A stretch of DNA of 64,000 nucleotides, from assembly GCF_000299355.1 (NCBI RefSeq), contig NC_018664.1, positions 1,782,380 through 1,846,379 on the forward strand, given 5' to 3'. Shown piece after piece: positions 38,149 through 46,854 of this stretch (its first letter is position 1; every line of letters starts with the position of its first letter). Origin of the DNA: Gottschalkia acidurici 9a. GTDB lineage: Bacteria > Bacillota > Clostridia > Tissierellales > Gottschalkiaceae. The position numbers were made by a program, and so were the translations under genes. The notes beneath the pieces were generated by a model. That model worked only from the letters and a program-made list of their open reading frames with translations, made no database searches and was not told the origin of the DNA.

Positions 38149-39000
38149 TTAATGAAATATACTCTTAAGTATTTTAAGTGCTTCTATTTCAAATATTAAT
38201 CTTCTTGTAGAACATAGTCCATCTATATTTATTCTTTTTACTAAGTAAGGTGAGTCTTTTTTACTCATGATTCCTGTATCTGTACTGTATGTCTGTTGAT
38301 ATCCTGCTTGTTTTGCTATCTCTTCAATTTCATCATCATACTCTCCATATGGATAGGCTAAAGATATCACTTTATTTCCTATATTATCCTCTATAAGTTG
38401 TTTTGATAATTTAAAGTCATTTAGTATCCTTTCCTTATATTCATCTTCACTTTCTCTATATAATTTATTAAATATTACTGGATCATTATCAATTTTATGA
38501 TGAAGATTATAAGTGTGACCTTGTATATCCATTACCCCACTATCATACATCTCTTTTAGTCTATTCCAGTCTAAGTACTGCTCATTTTTATGTTCCTCCG
38601 CAGTATGGGTTATGACAAACATATTTCCTTTCATATTCAACTTTTTTAGAACAGGATACGCATATTCATAATTATTCGTTTTTCCATCATCTAGGGTAAT
38701 CAGTATCGGTTTCTTAGGAAGTTCTTTTTTATTTTTAATAAAATCATTTAACTCAGTAACAGTTATTGTATTATAGCCTTTTTCTTTTAAAGCCTTCATA
38801 TGACTTTCAAATAGTTCTGGTTTTATTGTATAAGTTATTTTTTTAAATTCAGGATTTGGTTCTATATTATGATACATTAAAACAGGAATATATATATCAT
38901 TCTTTTTATTTTGTTTATACTTATATGTAATGAATGCAAGTAGTAAAGCAAAAATAACTATAAATAATCTAATATAGTGATTGTTTTTTATTTTTTTCAT
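38149..39000 (-). CDS. polysaccharide deacetylase family protein
   Basis: A 283-residue NodB-type deacetylase with an N-terminal signal anchor (about 9-28). Motif 1 is LITLDDGKTNN, with Asp-Asp in place of the usual TFDDG context. The zinc-histidine motif lies in DIQGHTYNLHH. A LAYPYGEYDDEI segment corresponds to motif 3. It probably acts on peptidoglycan or teichoic-acid sugars at the outer face. It stands alone. Confidence 0.88.
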   Translation of the reverse strand: MKKIKNNHYIRLFIVIFALLLAFITYKYKQNKKNDIYIPVLMYHNIEPNPEFKKITYTIKPELFESHMKALKEKGYNTITVTELNDFIKNKKELPKKPILITLDDGKTNNYEYAYPVLKKLNMKGNMFVITHTAEEHKNEQYLDWNRLKEMYDSGVMDIQGHTYNLHHKIDNDPVIFNKLYRESEDEYKERILNDFKLSKQLIEDNIGNKVISLAYPYGEYDDEIEEIAKQAGYQQTYSTDTGIMSKKDSPYLVKRINIDGLCSTRRLIFEIEALKILKSIFH

Positions 39001-39303
39001 ATTATTCTCTTCTCCAGTTAATTAAATATACTCTACTTATATAAATTATAATACACTTACATTTAATATTATAATTTAGTGTTATTAAATCAGTAGTTGT
39101 TATATTTTATATTATGAACTCTGTCTTTCCTCAATTCCTATATATTATAGCTTTTAATCTCTAATATATCCAGTAGTCTTTTTTACTCTATAGATATTAT
39201 TAAATATTTTAACGGTAATACTTTTAATTCCGGAATATTTTAGTAAGACATACTATAATTTAAAATCTAAGTCTTACGTATATAAGTAGCCGTTAAGTAT
39301 AAC
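39001..39303. other. 303-base gap with a compact inverted-repeat element
   Basis: Apart from the structured element at 39209-39296, this gap is AT-rich and I see no gene or promoter I would defend. Confidence 0.5.
39209..39296. repeat. 88-base multi-hairpin element bounded by TTAACGG/CCGTTAA
   Basis: Terminal inverted repeats TTAACGG (39209-39215) and CCGTTAA (39290-39296), with a short imperfect extension (ACTT/AAGT), enclose a TCCGGA palindrome (39229-39234) and a hairpin GTAAGAC/GTCTTAC (39243-39249 with 39271-39277). It could be a miniature inverted-repeat element or a structured 3' end of the minus-strand gene whose stop is at 39304. Confidence 0.5.
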
Positions 39304-39663
39304 TTAAATTCCATAATGAATCATCCATTTGTTTTCTTTAATTGCAGTAGATATCTTTTCAATCAACATTTCAAGCTCTTTTGAATTATGTTTAATATTT
39401 TCATTTATAGTGATACTAAGAAAATATTCGAGAGATGTTTGCGGTATCAAAGTTGTACCATAGAACGCAAGGCTTGTATTTGGTCGATTTAAGTTATGAA
39501 AGTACGTTTCAAGTTTATCTAATTTTTCTTTAAAACCTGCATGATATATTTCGCCTAAAAAGTCATCTTCTATAAAAATACAATTATACTTTTCAGGTTC
39601 AAACTCATCTTCATTAAAATCTTCAAGGTTTTCAATTATTCCAAAGTTATGTACACACGGCAT
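39304..39663 (-). CDS. hypothetical acidic protein, 119 residues
   Basis: I do not recognise this soluble protein, which opens MPCVHNFGIIENLEDFNEDE. It has a mixed charged composition with no membrane segment. I place the start at the ATG at 39663 because AGAGGTGATAAA is directly upstream; an in-frame start at 39687 precedes that site. No partner gene is coupled to it, and its stop lies 8 bases from the inverted-repeat element. Confidence 0.65.
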   Translation of the reverse strand: MPCVHNFGIIENLEDFNEDEFEPEKYNCIFIEDDFLGEIYHAGFKEKLDKLETYFHNLNRPNTSLAFYGTTLIPQTSLEYFLSITINENIKHNSKELEMLIEKISTAIKENKWMIHYGI

Positions 39664-39875
39664 TTTATCACCTCTTGTCTTGAGCAAATAGTATTTTTTT
39701 CATCATACTTAATTTTTGTAATATAACTATTTATTAATATTATATATAACAAGTTCTATTTAAACAAAATATATATTAAAGAAGTTAACAGAGTTACAAA
39801 TTGTTATAGTATGAAATAATGTTTATTTTCATTGCTAAATCAAGCTTTAATTTCTAATTAGGTATTACTTATTCT

Positions 39876-40685
39876 TTAAATTTCTTCTACTATTGAATTT
39901 CCCTTAGATTTATCACCATTTGTCCATTCCCACTCTTCAATTAATTTTATTCTTCCATCAGGTAATATCTGTGGCTTCGAATTGCATCTACCTGTTCGTA
40001 TTTGATTGTTGATGTTTATATGTTGATAGCAAAATTCAAGTTTTCCTTCTGTGTCACAAGTACCGACTAAGTATCCCCTAATTATATCACCGCCAAAATA
40101 CTCTGCCCAAATAACATTCTTTTCTTGTTTATACTTAAAAGTAGTTTTATTAGAAGCTTCACCATTATCACTATTTGAAATCGAAGTAAATACTCGATTA
40201 TTATAATCAATTAAAAATCCTGAATTACTAAGTATTTTTGACATTTCGCTATAGCAAAGTACTTGATCATTTGATGTGATGATTTTATTATATTTTACAG
40301 TAGCATATCCTCTTTTTTCATATAAACTATATGCAGGTAATGATGAGTCAAGCTCAACTGTATAGTGACCTTCTTGTATTGCTTTTTGTTCAAGTTTATC
40401 CAAAAGTCTCGACCCATACCCTAATCCCTGAAACTCTGGAAGAATAAACATCCTTTTGATCTCATTTTTAAAAATTGACCATGTTCCAATTAATTTTTGA
40501 TCAAGCTCAATAAGAAATATAGTTTCTGTATTTAAAGCTTTTCTAATATTGTCTACAGAGTGATGATTGAGAAAAAATTTTACTACCTCACTTGGATAAT
40601 ATTTAGGATATATTTTGTTAATTGTTGTTTGAACTATTGAAGTTATTTCTTCTAATTCATTTAAAGTTTCTTTAATTATTTTCAC
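39876..40685 (-). CDS. GNAT acetyltransferase fused to a DUF domain misnamed N-acetylglutamate synthase
   Basis: A 269-residue two-domain protein. Residues 1-150 form a GNAT fold with the acetyl-CoA loop LPEFQGLGYGSRLLDKLE and the late YEKRGYAT. Residues about 155-269 are a separate beta-rich domain (FTSISNSDNGE, YFGGDIIRGYLVG, EEWEWTNGDKSKGNSIVEEI) seen alone in Bacilli, where it is often labelled n-acetylglutamate synthase. The acyl acceptor is unknown. The start is GTG at 40685 with only a weak ribosome site. Confidence 0.75.
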   Translation of the reverse strand: MKIIKETLNELEEITSIVQTTINKIYPKYYPSEVVKFFLNHHSVDNIRKALNTETIFLIELDQKLIGTWSIFKNEIKRMFILPEFQGLGYGSRLLDKLEQKAIQEGHYTVELDSSLPAYSLYEKRGYATVKYNKIITSNDQVLCYSEMSKILSNSGFLIDYNNRVFTSISNSDNGEASNKTTFKYKQEKNVIWAEYFGGDIIRGYLVGTCDTEGKLEFCYQHININNQIRTGRCNSKPQILPDGRIKLIEEWEWTNGDKSKGNSIVEEI

Positions 40686-40770
40686 TATTTAATCATTCTT
40701 TTTGTTGGTTTATATTATTATTAAAGTTCAACTGACTTGAAAATTTATTAACATGTAAATATCTGCATAT

Positions 40771-40970
40771 AATTTCACATAATTATTCATATTAGTAATG
40801 TTAACTGTAGGATCCTAACAGTCAATATACCCCTATATTGAATATACTACTTGACTTAAGAATTCAAGTTAGTTATTCATATATGCCATATTCCACATGT
40901 TCATCCTAAAACCTGCTACAGCATATCTAAGACCTTTAAATGTACTAATTTAAATAGGAGAAACTCGTCT
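40771..40970. repeat. imperfect direct repeat, copy A
   Basis: Shares long runs with copy B at 41831-42060: AATTTCACATAA, CCTAACAGTCAAT, TTGACTTAAGAAT and CATATATGCCATATTC. Copy A holds a hairpin ACTGT-AGGATCCT-ACAGT. The repeat overlaps the decayed recombinase relic A, and the copies have drifted by many substitutions and a roughly 45-base length difference. Confidence 0.7.
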
Positions 40971-41060
40971 AAAATATTTTTTCTTCTGTGGCCTATCAAT
41001 TGAAGCTTCCACATTACAGAATATAATAATTAAACGTACATAGCAATTTCGCTTAAGTGG
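40855..41060 (-). pseudogene. relic A of a tyrosine recombinase (interdomain region)
   Basis: The minus strand encodes the phrase IDRPQKKKYFRRVSP, which resembles the IPRPxKEKKLPKVLS linker between the core-binding and catalytic domains of XerC/D-like recombinases. An in-frame TAA follows, then a short tail GLRYAVAGFRMNMWNMAYMNN-stop. No start codon or complete domain remains. The identification is weak by itself but supported by relic B. Confidence 0.45.
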
Positions 41061-41091
41061 ATTTCTTACATTTCTGGCCTTTTGGGTTGGT

Positions 41092-41742
41092 CTAATGTTT
41101 CGTTCTCAAAAAATTTGCTCCATCATCTGCATTAGTTGCATTTAATCCAAAAGTAGATATATATCTTTCTCCATCTACCTCATAATAAATTCTGATAATA
41201 TTATAATGCATAAAATATTTCTCATATTGGGTTCTATATCTCTTCAGTTTATAGCTATATTTCCCATCTTCGTTTTTTAGTTTATCTTTTATAATTTTAG
41301 CATTCTCAGTACTATAAGGAGCAGTGCTAACTTCATCTTCTGGAATTTCTATTTCTATTTCAGGTATATAATCTGGAACTATTTTTTCTTCATCTTTTAT
41401 AAAAGATATATATATAATATCTTTATCCCCTTTAAGATGGACCGCTGGAATATCTCCCTCTACTTTTCCAGAAATCACACCCTTTATTCTTCTAATTTTA
41501 TCTTTACTAAACTTCTTATACTCTTCTTCCTTGTAAGTTCTAATTATAGGAGTTCTAGTTTTACTCTTATCATTAATATCTACTATTATTTTTGCATTAG
41601 TTTTAGATATATTTCTCTTATGTTCTGCAGTAGGTCTAACTAGTAAATTTATAAATAAAATAATACCTACCACAACAATAAAAAATATTAATATTGCAAA
41701 AATTATATTCTTAAGTATTTTAATTCCTTTAGTTTTATTCAA
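41092..41742 (-). CDS. unknown single-pass membrane protein
   Basis: A 216-residue protein with a basic N-terminus, one hydrophobic segment (about 12-33) and a polar outer domain rich in Lys, Glu and Ile. The middle has a repeated acidic phrase (IPEIEIEIPEDE). The end has YYEVDGERYISTFGLN. I cannot name a family. The start is TTG at 41742 after GGAGG. The gene sits between two decayed recombinase copies within direct repeats, so it may have been brought in or duplicated with them. Confidence 0.6.
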   Translation of the reverse strand: MNKTKGIKILKNIIFAILIFFIVVVGIILFINLLVRPTAEHKRNISKTNAKIIVDINDKSKTRTPIIRTYKEEEYKKFSKDKIRRIKGVISGKVEGDIPAVHLKGDKDIIYISFIKDEEKIVPDYIPEIEIEIPEDEVSTAPYSTENAKIIKDKLKNEDGKYSYKLKRYRTQYEKYFMHYNIIRIYYEVDGERYISTFGLNATNADDGANFLRTKH

Positions 41743-41830
41743 TTCATCTTTCCTCCTTTCATTTCATAATATCTTACTATTCTGAATTTGATTGTAAAGA
41801 CTACTTTAAACTTAATTCTCTATTCTCATA

Positions 41831-42060
41831 AATTTCACATAACTAATCATATTCCCGATGTTGACTATACTTTCCTAACAGTCAATGCTGGGAATATTCA
41901 GTTATGTGTTGTTTACTTAGATAATCAATATGTTCTTAATTTAAACATACTAATTTTGACTTAAGAATGTAATTAATTATCCATATATGCCATATTCGAC
42001 ATAATAACCCTAGAACCTCCTACAATCTATTTAATGGACTTTGAATGTATTAACATATGA
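41831..42060. repeat. imperfect direct repeat, copy B
   Basis: Second copy of the repeat at 40771-40970, in the same orientation. It contains the hairpin TTGACT/AGTCAA at the place where copy A has ACTGT/ACAGT, and continues into recombinase relic B. A short third resemblance (TTTACATAACTAA) lies near 43039. Confidence 0.7.
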
Positions 42061-42255
42061 TGCTTAACATTTCTTTTCTTCTAGTAGATAGAATATTCAT
42101 TTTTTTATATTTTTACTGGAAACTAGCTTTAAATCATTTTGATAATAATCTATGAATCTTCTAGTGCGATTTACATAGCATTCAATTGTATTAGGACTAT
42201 ATCCTTTTAGTTTTAATACTTTTTCTAACTACAAATAAATTAATTGATGATTCAT
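41990..42255 (-). pseudogene. relic B of a tyrosine recombinase (N-terminal core-binding domain)
   Basis: On the minus strand an ATG at 42255, preceded by AGAGG, opens an in-frame but broken reading frame: MNHQLIYL, a TAG stop, LEKVLKLKGYSPNTIE, CYVNRTRRFIDYYQNDLKLV, a TGA stop and IFYLLEEKK. The phrase KGYSPNTIECYVN is the typical start of XerC/D-like SAM-like core-binding domains. The rest is lost to stops and frameshifts; the catalytic domain is absent. Confidence 0.75.
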
Positions 42256-42796
42256 TGGTTAAACCTCTTTTGATTCTAAGCATAAAGATAAACCCTAATC
42301 ATAATTAGCTAGAGTTTTAATTCCTTAATCATATTCAGTTATGGATGGAGGGTTAAAATATTATTCTAAACATTACGATTCGTATAGATACCGAAGAAAG
42401 ACATCTATATGTTCCCTACACGAAACCATCGTCACAAACATTTATTTTTACACATTCAATAGTAATTTTAACTGTTATAGTATTAATCGACTTATCACTA
42501 ACAGTATATATTGATTTTAATATAACTATTAACAATGTTTAGATACTTTAATACTGTATGATATTTAATAAAGATATGTTTAGTGGAGGAGAGGGCTTTA
42601 CATTCTCTCCCTATATCTTAGAATTATTTTCTTTATCTTATGATTCTAGCCATGTAACCTTCTAGTTGTATCTATATACCTTAACTCTGCAATCATATTG
42701 AAACTATCTGATGACTTATTTTTATCATATTATGTTATATATTCACAACTCTATTAATAATATATCTATATAGCGATATAGGAGGAAAGATTATTT

Positions 42797-42946
42797 ATGA
42801 AAAAAATTACTAAAGTAAATAAATTAGGATTTTTAGGTTTATTAGGATTGCTAGGTTTACTGGGATTATATATGAACAATCCTAAATTGTTTGGGTTGTT
42901 TGGATTCTTCGGATTTTTTGGTTACTTCAATGTGGTACAAAATTAG
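42797..42946 (+). CDS. 49-residue Leu/Phe-Gly repeat hydrophobic peptide (DUF3796-like)
   Basis: A small plus-strand gene with AGGAGG 12 bases before its ATG. The product starts MKKITKVNKLGF; residues 10-24 repeat LGLLGLLG, and residues 31-43 repeat FG with LFGLFGFFGFFG. A short polar step (YMNNPK) joins the two halves, suggesting two short membrane segments with glycine zippers. The layout resembles the N-terminal part of DUF3796 membrane proteins, which are longer. It is the only gene here on the plus strand, next to recombinase relics. Confidence 0.7.
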   Translation: MKKITKVNKLGFLGLLGLLGLLGLYMNNPKLFGLFGFFGFFGYFNVVQN

Positions 42947-43280
42947 TTATTAAGATAAAGATTGGCTCCTCAACTAACTATTGTGAATCCAATTATAAGT
43001 TAATCTACTTTAACCTCAAGATTCTCACCATATTAAATTTACATAACTAAAGTATTTCTGAACTGATATTTATAGTCTTTATAAAAGTTAATTAACCTAC
43101 TATATCATATCCTTTTCAAGTGCTAGATATAAGTTTAATAAATGCTTCGTTTTTAAGCTATAGCTCATATTTAAAATGTCCTTAATATCTATCATACTTA
43201 TTTTTTTGAATATAGCATTAATTTATAGCTGTAACTAGCAAATCGACCTTGTAAATTATCCTGTAAGTATAATGCATAAT
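42947..43280. other. 334-base gap, nothing recognised
   Basis: AT-rich sequence between the small peptide gene and the histidine operon terminator. It has a weak third resemblance to the direct repeats near 43039 and no gene I can support. Confidence 0.5.
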
Positions 43281-43320
43281 TAAAAAAGATGAATCCTGTT
43301 TGATCTAGGAATCATCTTTT
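43281..43320 (-). terminator. terminator of the histidine operon
   Basis: On the minus strand AAAAGATGATTCCT pairs with AGGATTCATCTTTT and is followed by T-rich sequence. It lies 65 bases after the hisE stop. Confidence 0.8.
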
Positions 43321-43384
43321 ACTGTATAATAAACTTTTTAGATATTATATTCTAATGCACATTTATCATTTGGTAGTTTTTCAA

Positions 43385-43678
43385 TTACTTAGAATGTCTT
43401 TTATATAATTCCTGCTTTATATCATCTATACTTATTCCCATCTCTACAAGTAGTACAAGCATATGATAAACCAAGTCTGAAGTTTCATATATAACTTCTT
43501 CTTTGCTGTTATTTTTGGCTCCTATTATAACTTCACTACTTTCTTCTCCTACCTTTTTAAGTATTTTATCTATACCTTCCCTAAATAAATATGTGGTATA
43601 AGACTTTTCTTCAGGGTTTTGCTTTCTTTCTTCAATTACACTATATAATTTACTTATTATATTATCTACACTATCCAT
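43385..43678 (-). CDS. hisE: phosphoribosyl-ATP pyrophosphatase
   Basis: A 97-residue MazG-like helical enzyme for the second step of histidine synthesis. The key [25 protein letters not shown] motif holds the metal-binding acids. It is a separate gene, not fused to HisI. It lies 15 bases after hisI and is last in the operon. Confidence 0.95.
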   Translation of the reverse strand: MDSVDNIISKLYSVIEERKQNPEEKSYTTYLFREGIDKILKKVGEESSEVIIGAKNNSKEEVIYETSDLVYHMLVLLVEMGISIDDIKQELYKRHSK

Positions 43679-43693
43679 ATTCTCACCTGTTTC

Positions 43694-44023
43694 CTAATTA
43701 TTTTTTAATATATTTCTATAAAAACAAGAATAGGCTCCTGTATGACAAGCAACTCCATTTTGTTTTGCTTTTATGAGTATTGTATCTCCATCACAATCAT
43801 AGTCTATGGAAACTACTTCTTGAGTGTGACCAGAAGTTTCTCCTTTATTCCATAAACTTTGTCTACTCCTACTAAAGAACCATGTTTTCTTAGTTTCTAT
43901 AGTTTTCTTTAGAGATTCTTCACTCATATAAGCAAGCATTAAAACTTCACCTGTTTCTATATCTTGCACTATAGCTGGAATTAATCCTTTTTCATCAAAC
44001 TTTAAATTTTTTAAAAATTCCAT
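43694..44023 (-). CDS. hisI: phosphoribosyl-AMP cyclohydrolase
   Basis: A 109-residue enzyme opening the adenine ring of PR-AMP. Zinc and metal residues lie in [22 protein letters not shown] and the downstream SCFYR. It is unfused to HisE. It lies 4 bases after hisF. Confidence 0.95.
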   Translation of the reverse strand: MEFLKNLKFDEKGLIPAIVQDIETGEVLMLAYMSEESLKKTIETKKTWFFSRSRQSLWNKGETSGHTQEVVSIDYDCDGDTILIKAKQNGVACHTGAYSCFYRNILKNN

Positions 44024-44027
44024 AGGA

Positions 44028-44792
44028 TTACTCCTTTCTCATTGAAATACCCTTTTCACTTAGGTAATCTTTAAGTTCTGGTATTAGTATTTCTTTAAAG
44101 TGGAATACAGAAGCTGCTAGTGCAGCATCAGCCTCACCTTCACTTAATACATCATAAAAATGGTCTCTTTTTCCTGCTCCTCCTGAAGCTATTATAGGAA
44201 CATTCACTTCTTTTGCTACTGCTCTCATAAGCTCTATATCATATCCGTCTTTTACTCCGTCCGTGTTTATACTATTTATTACCAGCTCTCCTGCTCCAAG
44301 TTCTACACCCTTCTTAGCCCACTCTATAGCATCTAATCCAGTATCTGTTCTTCCTCCATTTATAAACACTTTCCATTTACCCTCTTCTTCTACTCTTTTA
44401 GCATCTATAGAAAGAACCACACATTGTGAACCAAATTTTAATGCTGCCTCTTTTATAAGTTCTGGATTTTTAACTGCTGATGAGTTTATAGAGATCTTAT
44501 CTGCTCCTGCTCTTAATATAGTAGTAAAGTCATCTATAGTATTTACTCCTCCACCAACTGTAAATGGAATGAATACTTCTTTTGCTGTTTTCTCTACTAT
44601 ATCTAGCATTATGCTTCTTTCTTCATGACTAGCCGTTATATCATAAAATACCAATTCATCTGCACCTTGTTCGTTATAGTATTTTGCTAGTTCTACTGGA
44701 TCGTCTACATCCTTAATATCTTTAAATTTTGTTCCCTTAACTACCCTACCATTTCGTACATCCAAGCACGGAATTATTCTTTTAGTTAACAT
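44028..44792 (-). CDS. hisF: imidazole glycerol phosphate synthase, cyclase subunit
   Basis: A 254-residue (beta/alpha)8 barrel that pairs with HisH. Catalytic Asp near the start in [14 protein letters not shown] and the second Asp in [15 protein letters not shown] are visible. The repeated half-barrel phosphate sites GGGVNT and ASGGAGK are present. It lies 3 bases after hisA. Confidence 0.97.
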   Translation of the reverse strand: MLTKRIIPCLDVRNGRVVKGTKFKDIKDVDDPVELAKYYNEQGADELVFYDITASHEERSIMLDIVEKTAKEVFIPFTVGGGVNTIDDFTTILRAGADKISINSSAVKNPELIKEAALKFGSQCVVLSIDAKRVEEEGKWKVFINGGRTDTGLDAIEWAKKGVELGAGELVINSINTDGVKDGYDIELMRAVAKEVNVPIIASGGAGKRDHFYDVLSEGEADAALAASVFHFKEILIPELKDYLSEKGISMRKE

Positions 44793-44795
44793 ATT

Positions 44796-45503
44796 TTAAA
44801 CCTCCAATGCTTTTTCTAGTTCTATATCTCCAGTATAAAGTGCTTTACCTACTATAGCACCATACATATTCATCTCTTTTAATTTTCTTATATCTTCTAT
44901 ACTGCTTACCCCACCAGAAGCTATTACATCTATATTTACGCATTCTTGTAGAGTCTTATATATTTCGAAATTTGGTCCTGCCATCATACCGTCTTTAGAT
45001 ATATCTGTATATACTATAGTTTTTACTCCTATAGATTCTAATTCTTTCACTAAATCAATAGATTTTACTTCACTTACATTTATCCATCCATCTACTGCTA
45101 CTAATCCATCTTTAGCATCTATAGAGACTACTATCTTCTCACCATATTCATTTACTAGTTCTTTTAATAGACCTATATTATTAATTGCCACTGTACCTAG
45201 TATGACTCTATTTACTCCAGCTTCTAGAAGTAATTTTACAGTTTCTTTATTTCTTATTCCACCACCCAATTGTATAGGTATATTTATATTTTTACAGATT
45301 TCTTTAATTATATCTAAGTTTTTAGGAACTCCATCTTTAGCTCCATCTAAATCTACTAAATGAAGAAATTCTCCACCTTTTTCTTCCCACTTTTTAGCCA
45401 TTTCTACTGGATTTTCTCCAAATACAGTTACCTCATCAAACATTCCTTGCTTAAGTCTTACACATTTTCCATCCTTCATATCTATAGCAGGAAATATTAT
45501 CAT
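44796..45503 (-). CDS. hisA: ProFAR isomerase
   Basis: A 235-residue (beta/alpha)8 barrel with catalytic Asp in IFPAIDMKDGKCVRLKQG and a second in YTDISKDGMMAGPN. Phosphate-binding GGGIRN and ASGGVSS are present. It overlaps hisH by 4 bases (ATGA-type coupling). Confidence 0.97.
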   Translation of the reverse strand: MIIFPAIDMKDGKCVRLKQGMFDEVTVFGENPVEMAKKWEEKGGEFLHLVDLDGAKDGVPKNLDIIKEICKNINIPIQLGGGIRNKETVKLLLEAGVNRVILGTVAINNIGLLKELVNEYGEKIVVSIDAKDGLVAVDGWINVSEVKSIDLVKELESIGVKTIVYTDISKDGMMAGPNFEIYKTLQECVNIDVIASGGVSSIEDIRKLKEMNMYGAIVGKALYTGDIELEKALEV

Positions 45504-46102
45504 TTTATCATCCCCCCGAAAGCTTTTAATAAGTTTAGACCTACATCTCCACTCTTTTCTGGGTGAAACTGCATACCATATATATTTCCACGTGAAACAA
45601 TTCCTGGTACCTTCACTCCATAATCACTATATGCTATTACCTCATCAAAATTTGATTTTGCATAATATGAGTGTACAAAATAAACATAGTCTTCTTCTTT
45701 TATATATTTTAAAACATCATTGTTTTTATTTATCTTAAGTCTATTCCATCCCATATGTGGAATTTTAACATCTTCATTAAACTTAACTACTTCACCTTTT
45801 AAAAAACCAAGTCCTTCCCATTCTCCATCTTCAAAACTTTTTTCATATAATAATTGCATTCCTAAACAAATTCCTAGGAGTGGCTTTCCTTTGTCTACAT
45901 TTTCTCGTATACACTGAATTAAATTAGATTTTTTTAAATTCTCCATGGCATCGTTAAATGCACCTACGCCTGGTAGTATTATTGCTTTTGAATTATTAAT
46001 TTCTTGAATATTATTAGTTACATTAACTTGAAAACCTAATTTTTCTAATGCCTTGTGTACACTATTTAAATTTCCTACTCCATAGTCAATTATGGATATC
46101 AT
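45500..46102 (-). CDS. hisH: imidazole glycerol phosphate synthase, glutaminase subunit
   Basis: A 200-residue class I glutamine amidotransferase. The nucleophile cysteine is in LLGICLGMQLL, and the His-Glu pair lies in GMQFHPEKSG. It supplies ammonia to HisF. It starts 1 base after hisB. Confidence 0.97.
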   Translation of the reverse strand: MISIIDYGVGNLNSVHKALEKLGFQVNVTNNIQEINNSKAIILPGVGAFNDAMENLKKSNLIQCIRENVDKGKPLLGICLGMQLLYEKSFEDGEWEGLGFLKGEVVKFNEDVKIPHMGWNRLKINKNNDVLKYIKEEDYVYFVHSYYAKSNFDEVIAYSDYGVKVPGIVSRGNIYGMQFHPEKSGDVGLNLLKAFGGMIK

Positions 46103-46103
46103 C

Positions 46104-46688
46104 CTAAATCACTCCCTTTGTAGACATAACTCCTTCAATTCTTTCATCTATTCTAGTTGCTTTATCAAGTGTTCTTCCAAACCCTTTAAATATAGACTCT
46201 ATCATATGATGTGTATTTCCACTGCTTAGCATTTTTATATGCAGATTTATCTCACAGTGATTTACAAATCCCCTAAAAAACTCTTCTACTAATTCAGTAT
46301 CAAAGTCTCCTACTTTATCTCTCGAATACTCTACATCAAGAGCAAGATATGCTCTTCCTCCTAAATCTAATACTACTAGTGATAAACATTCGTCCATCGG
46401 TGTAAGTGTATCTGCATATCTAACTATTCCTTTTTTATCTCCAACTGCTTCTTTAAAAGCTTGCCCTAAAGTTATTCCTATATCTTCTACTGTGTGATGC
46501 CCATCTATGTGTAAATCACCTTCACACTTTACTTCTAAGTCAAATAATCCATGCTTTGAGAAAAGAATTAGCATATGATCTAAGAAGCCTATTCCTGTGT
46601 TTATATTGCTTTTTCCCGTTCCATCTATATTAAGACTTACTTTAATATCCGTTTCTGAAGTCTTTCTTAACTTTGTTGAAGTTCTCAA
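46104..46688 (-). CDS. hisB: imidazoleglycerol-phosphate dehydratase
   Basis: A 194-residue monofunctional enzyme without an HisN-type phosphatase domain. Metal histidine motifs are DGHHTVEDIGI near residues 60-70 and CEINLHIKMLSSGNTHHMIE. The start is TTG at 46688 with GGAAG upstream. A 166-base structured gap, not a gene, separates it from hisD. Confidence 0.96.
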   Translation of the reverse strand: MRTSTKLRKTSETDIKVSLNIDGTGKSNINTGIGFLDHMLILFSKHGLFDLEVKCEGDLHIDGHHTVEDIGITLGQAFKEAVGDKKGIVRYADTLTPMDECLSLVVLDLGGRAYLALDVEYSRDKVGDFDTELVEEFFRGFVNHCEINLHIKMLSSGNTHHMIESIFKGFGRTLDKATRIDERIEGVMSTKGVI

Positions 46689-46854
46689 TTTATATTTCTT
46701 CCTTTCTTGCTATATTGTTAACACTTGATTCATTAAGATCTTAAACAGATGAGGTCAATTTAAAGTGTCCAATCACCTGCTTAAGATTAACTATGTTATT
46801 ATCCGAGCATAAGCTCATCTCGCACCACTCATAGGAAACATTAAATTTGATTCC
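46689..46854 (-). ncRNA. 166-base structured gap between hisD and hisB
   Basis: On the minus strand CTATG/CATAG encloses GAGC-TTAT-GCTC. An 11-bp stem ATCTTAAGCAG/CTGTTTAAGAT with one GU wobble follows. An alternative pairing GACACTT/AAGTGTT would compete with it. No long open frame is present. It may be a regulatory RNA element or a remnant of lost sequence, such as hisC. No known riboswitch consensus is certain; a broken T-box-like phrase (GAGTGGTGCGAG) is only suggestive. Confidence 0.35.

Larger units (their letters stand above)
41743..42796. other. 1054-base low-gene region with recombinase relic and hairpins
   Basis: Besides the direct-repeat copy B and recombinase relic B, this stretch holds an imperfect two-part hairpin at 42571-42619 (AAGATAT/ATATCTT outside, GGAGAG/CTCTCC inside). 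I found no intact gene between 42256 and 42796. Confidence 0.5.

Noticed and set aside
46689-46854. T-box riboswitch in the hisD-hisB gap
   Set aside because: A GAGTGGTGCGAG phrase resembles the T-box core but lacks the full conserved sequence, and the gap is too short for a specifier stem.
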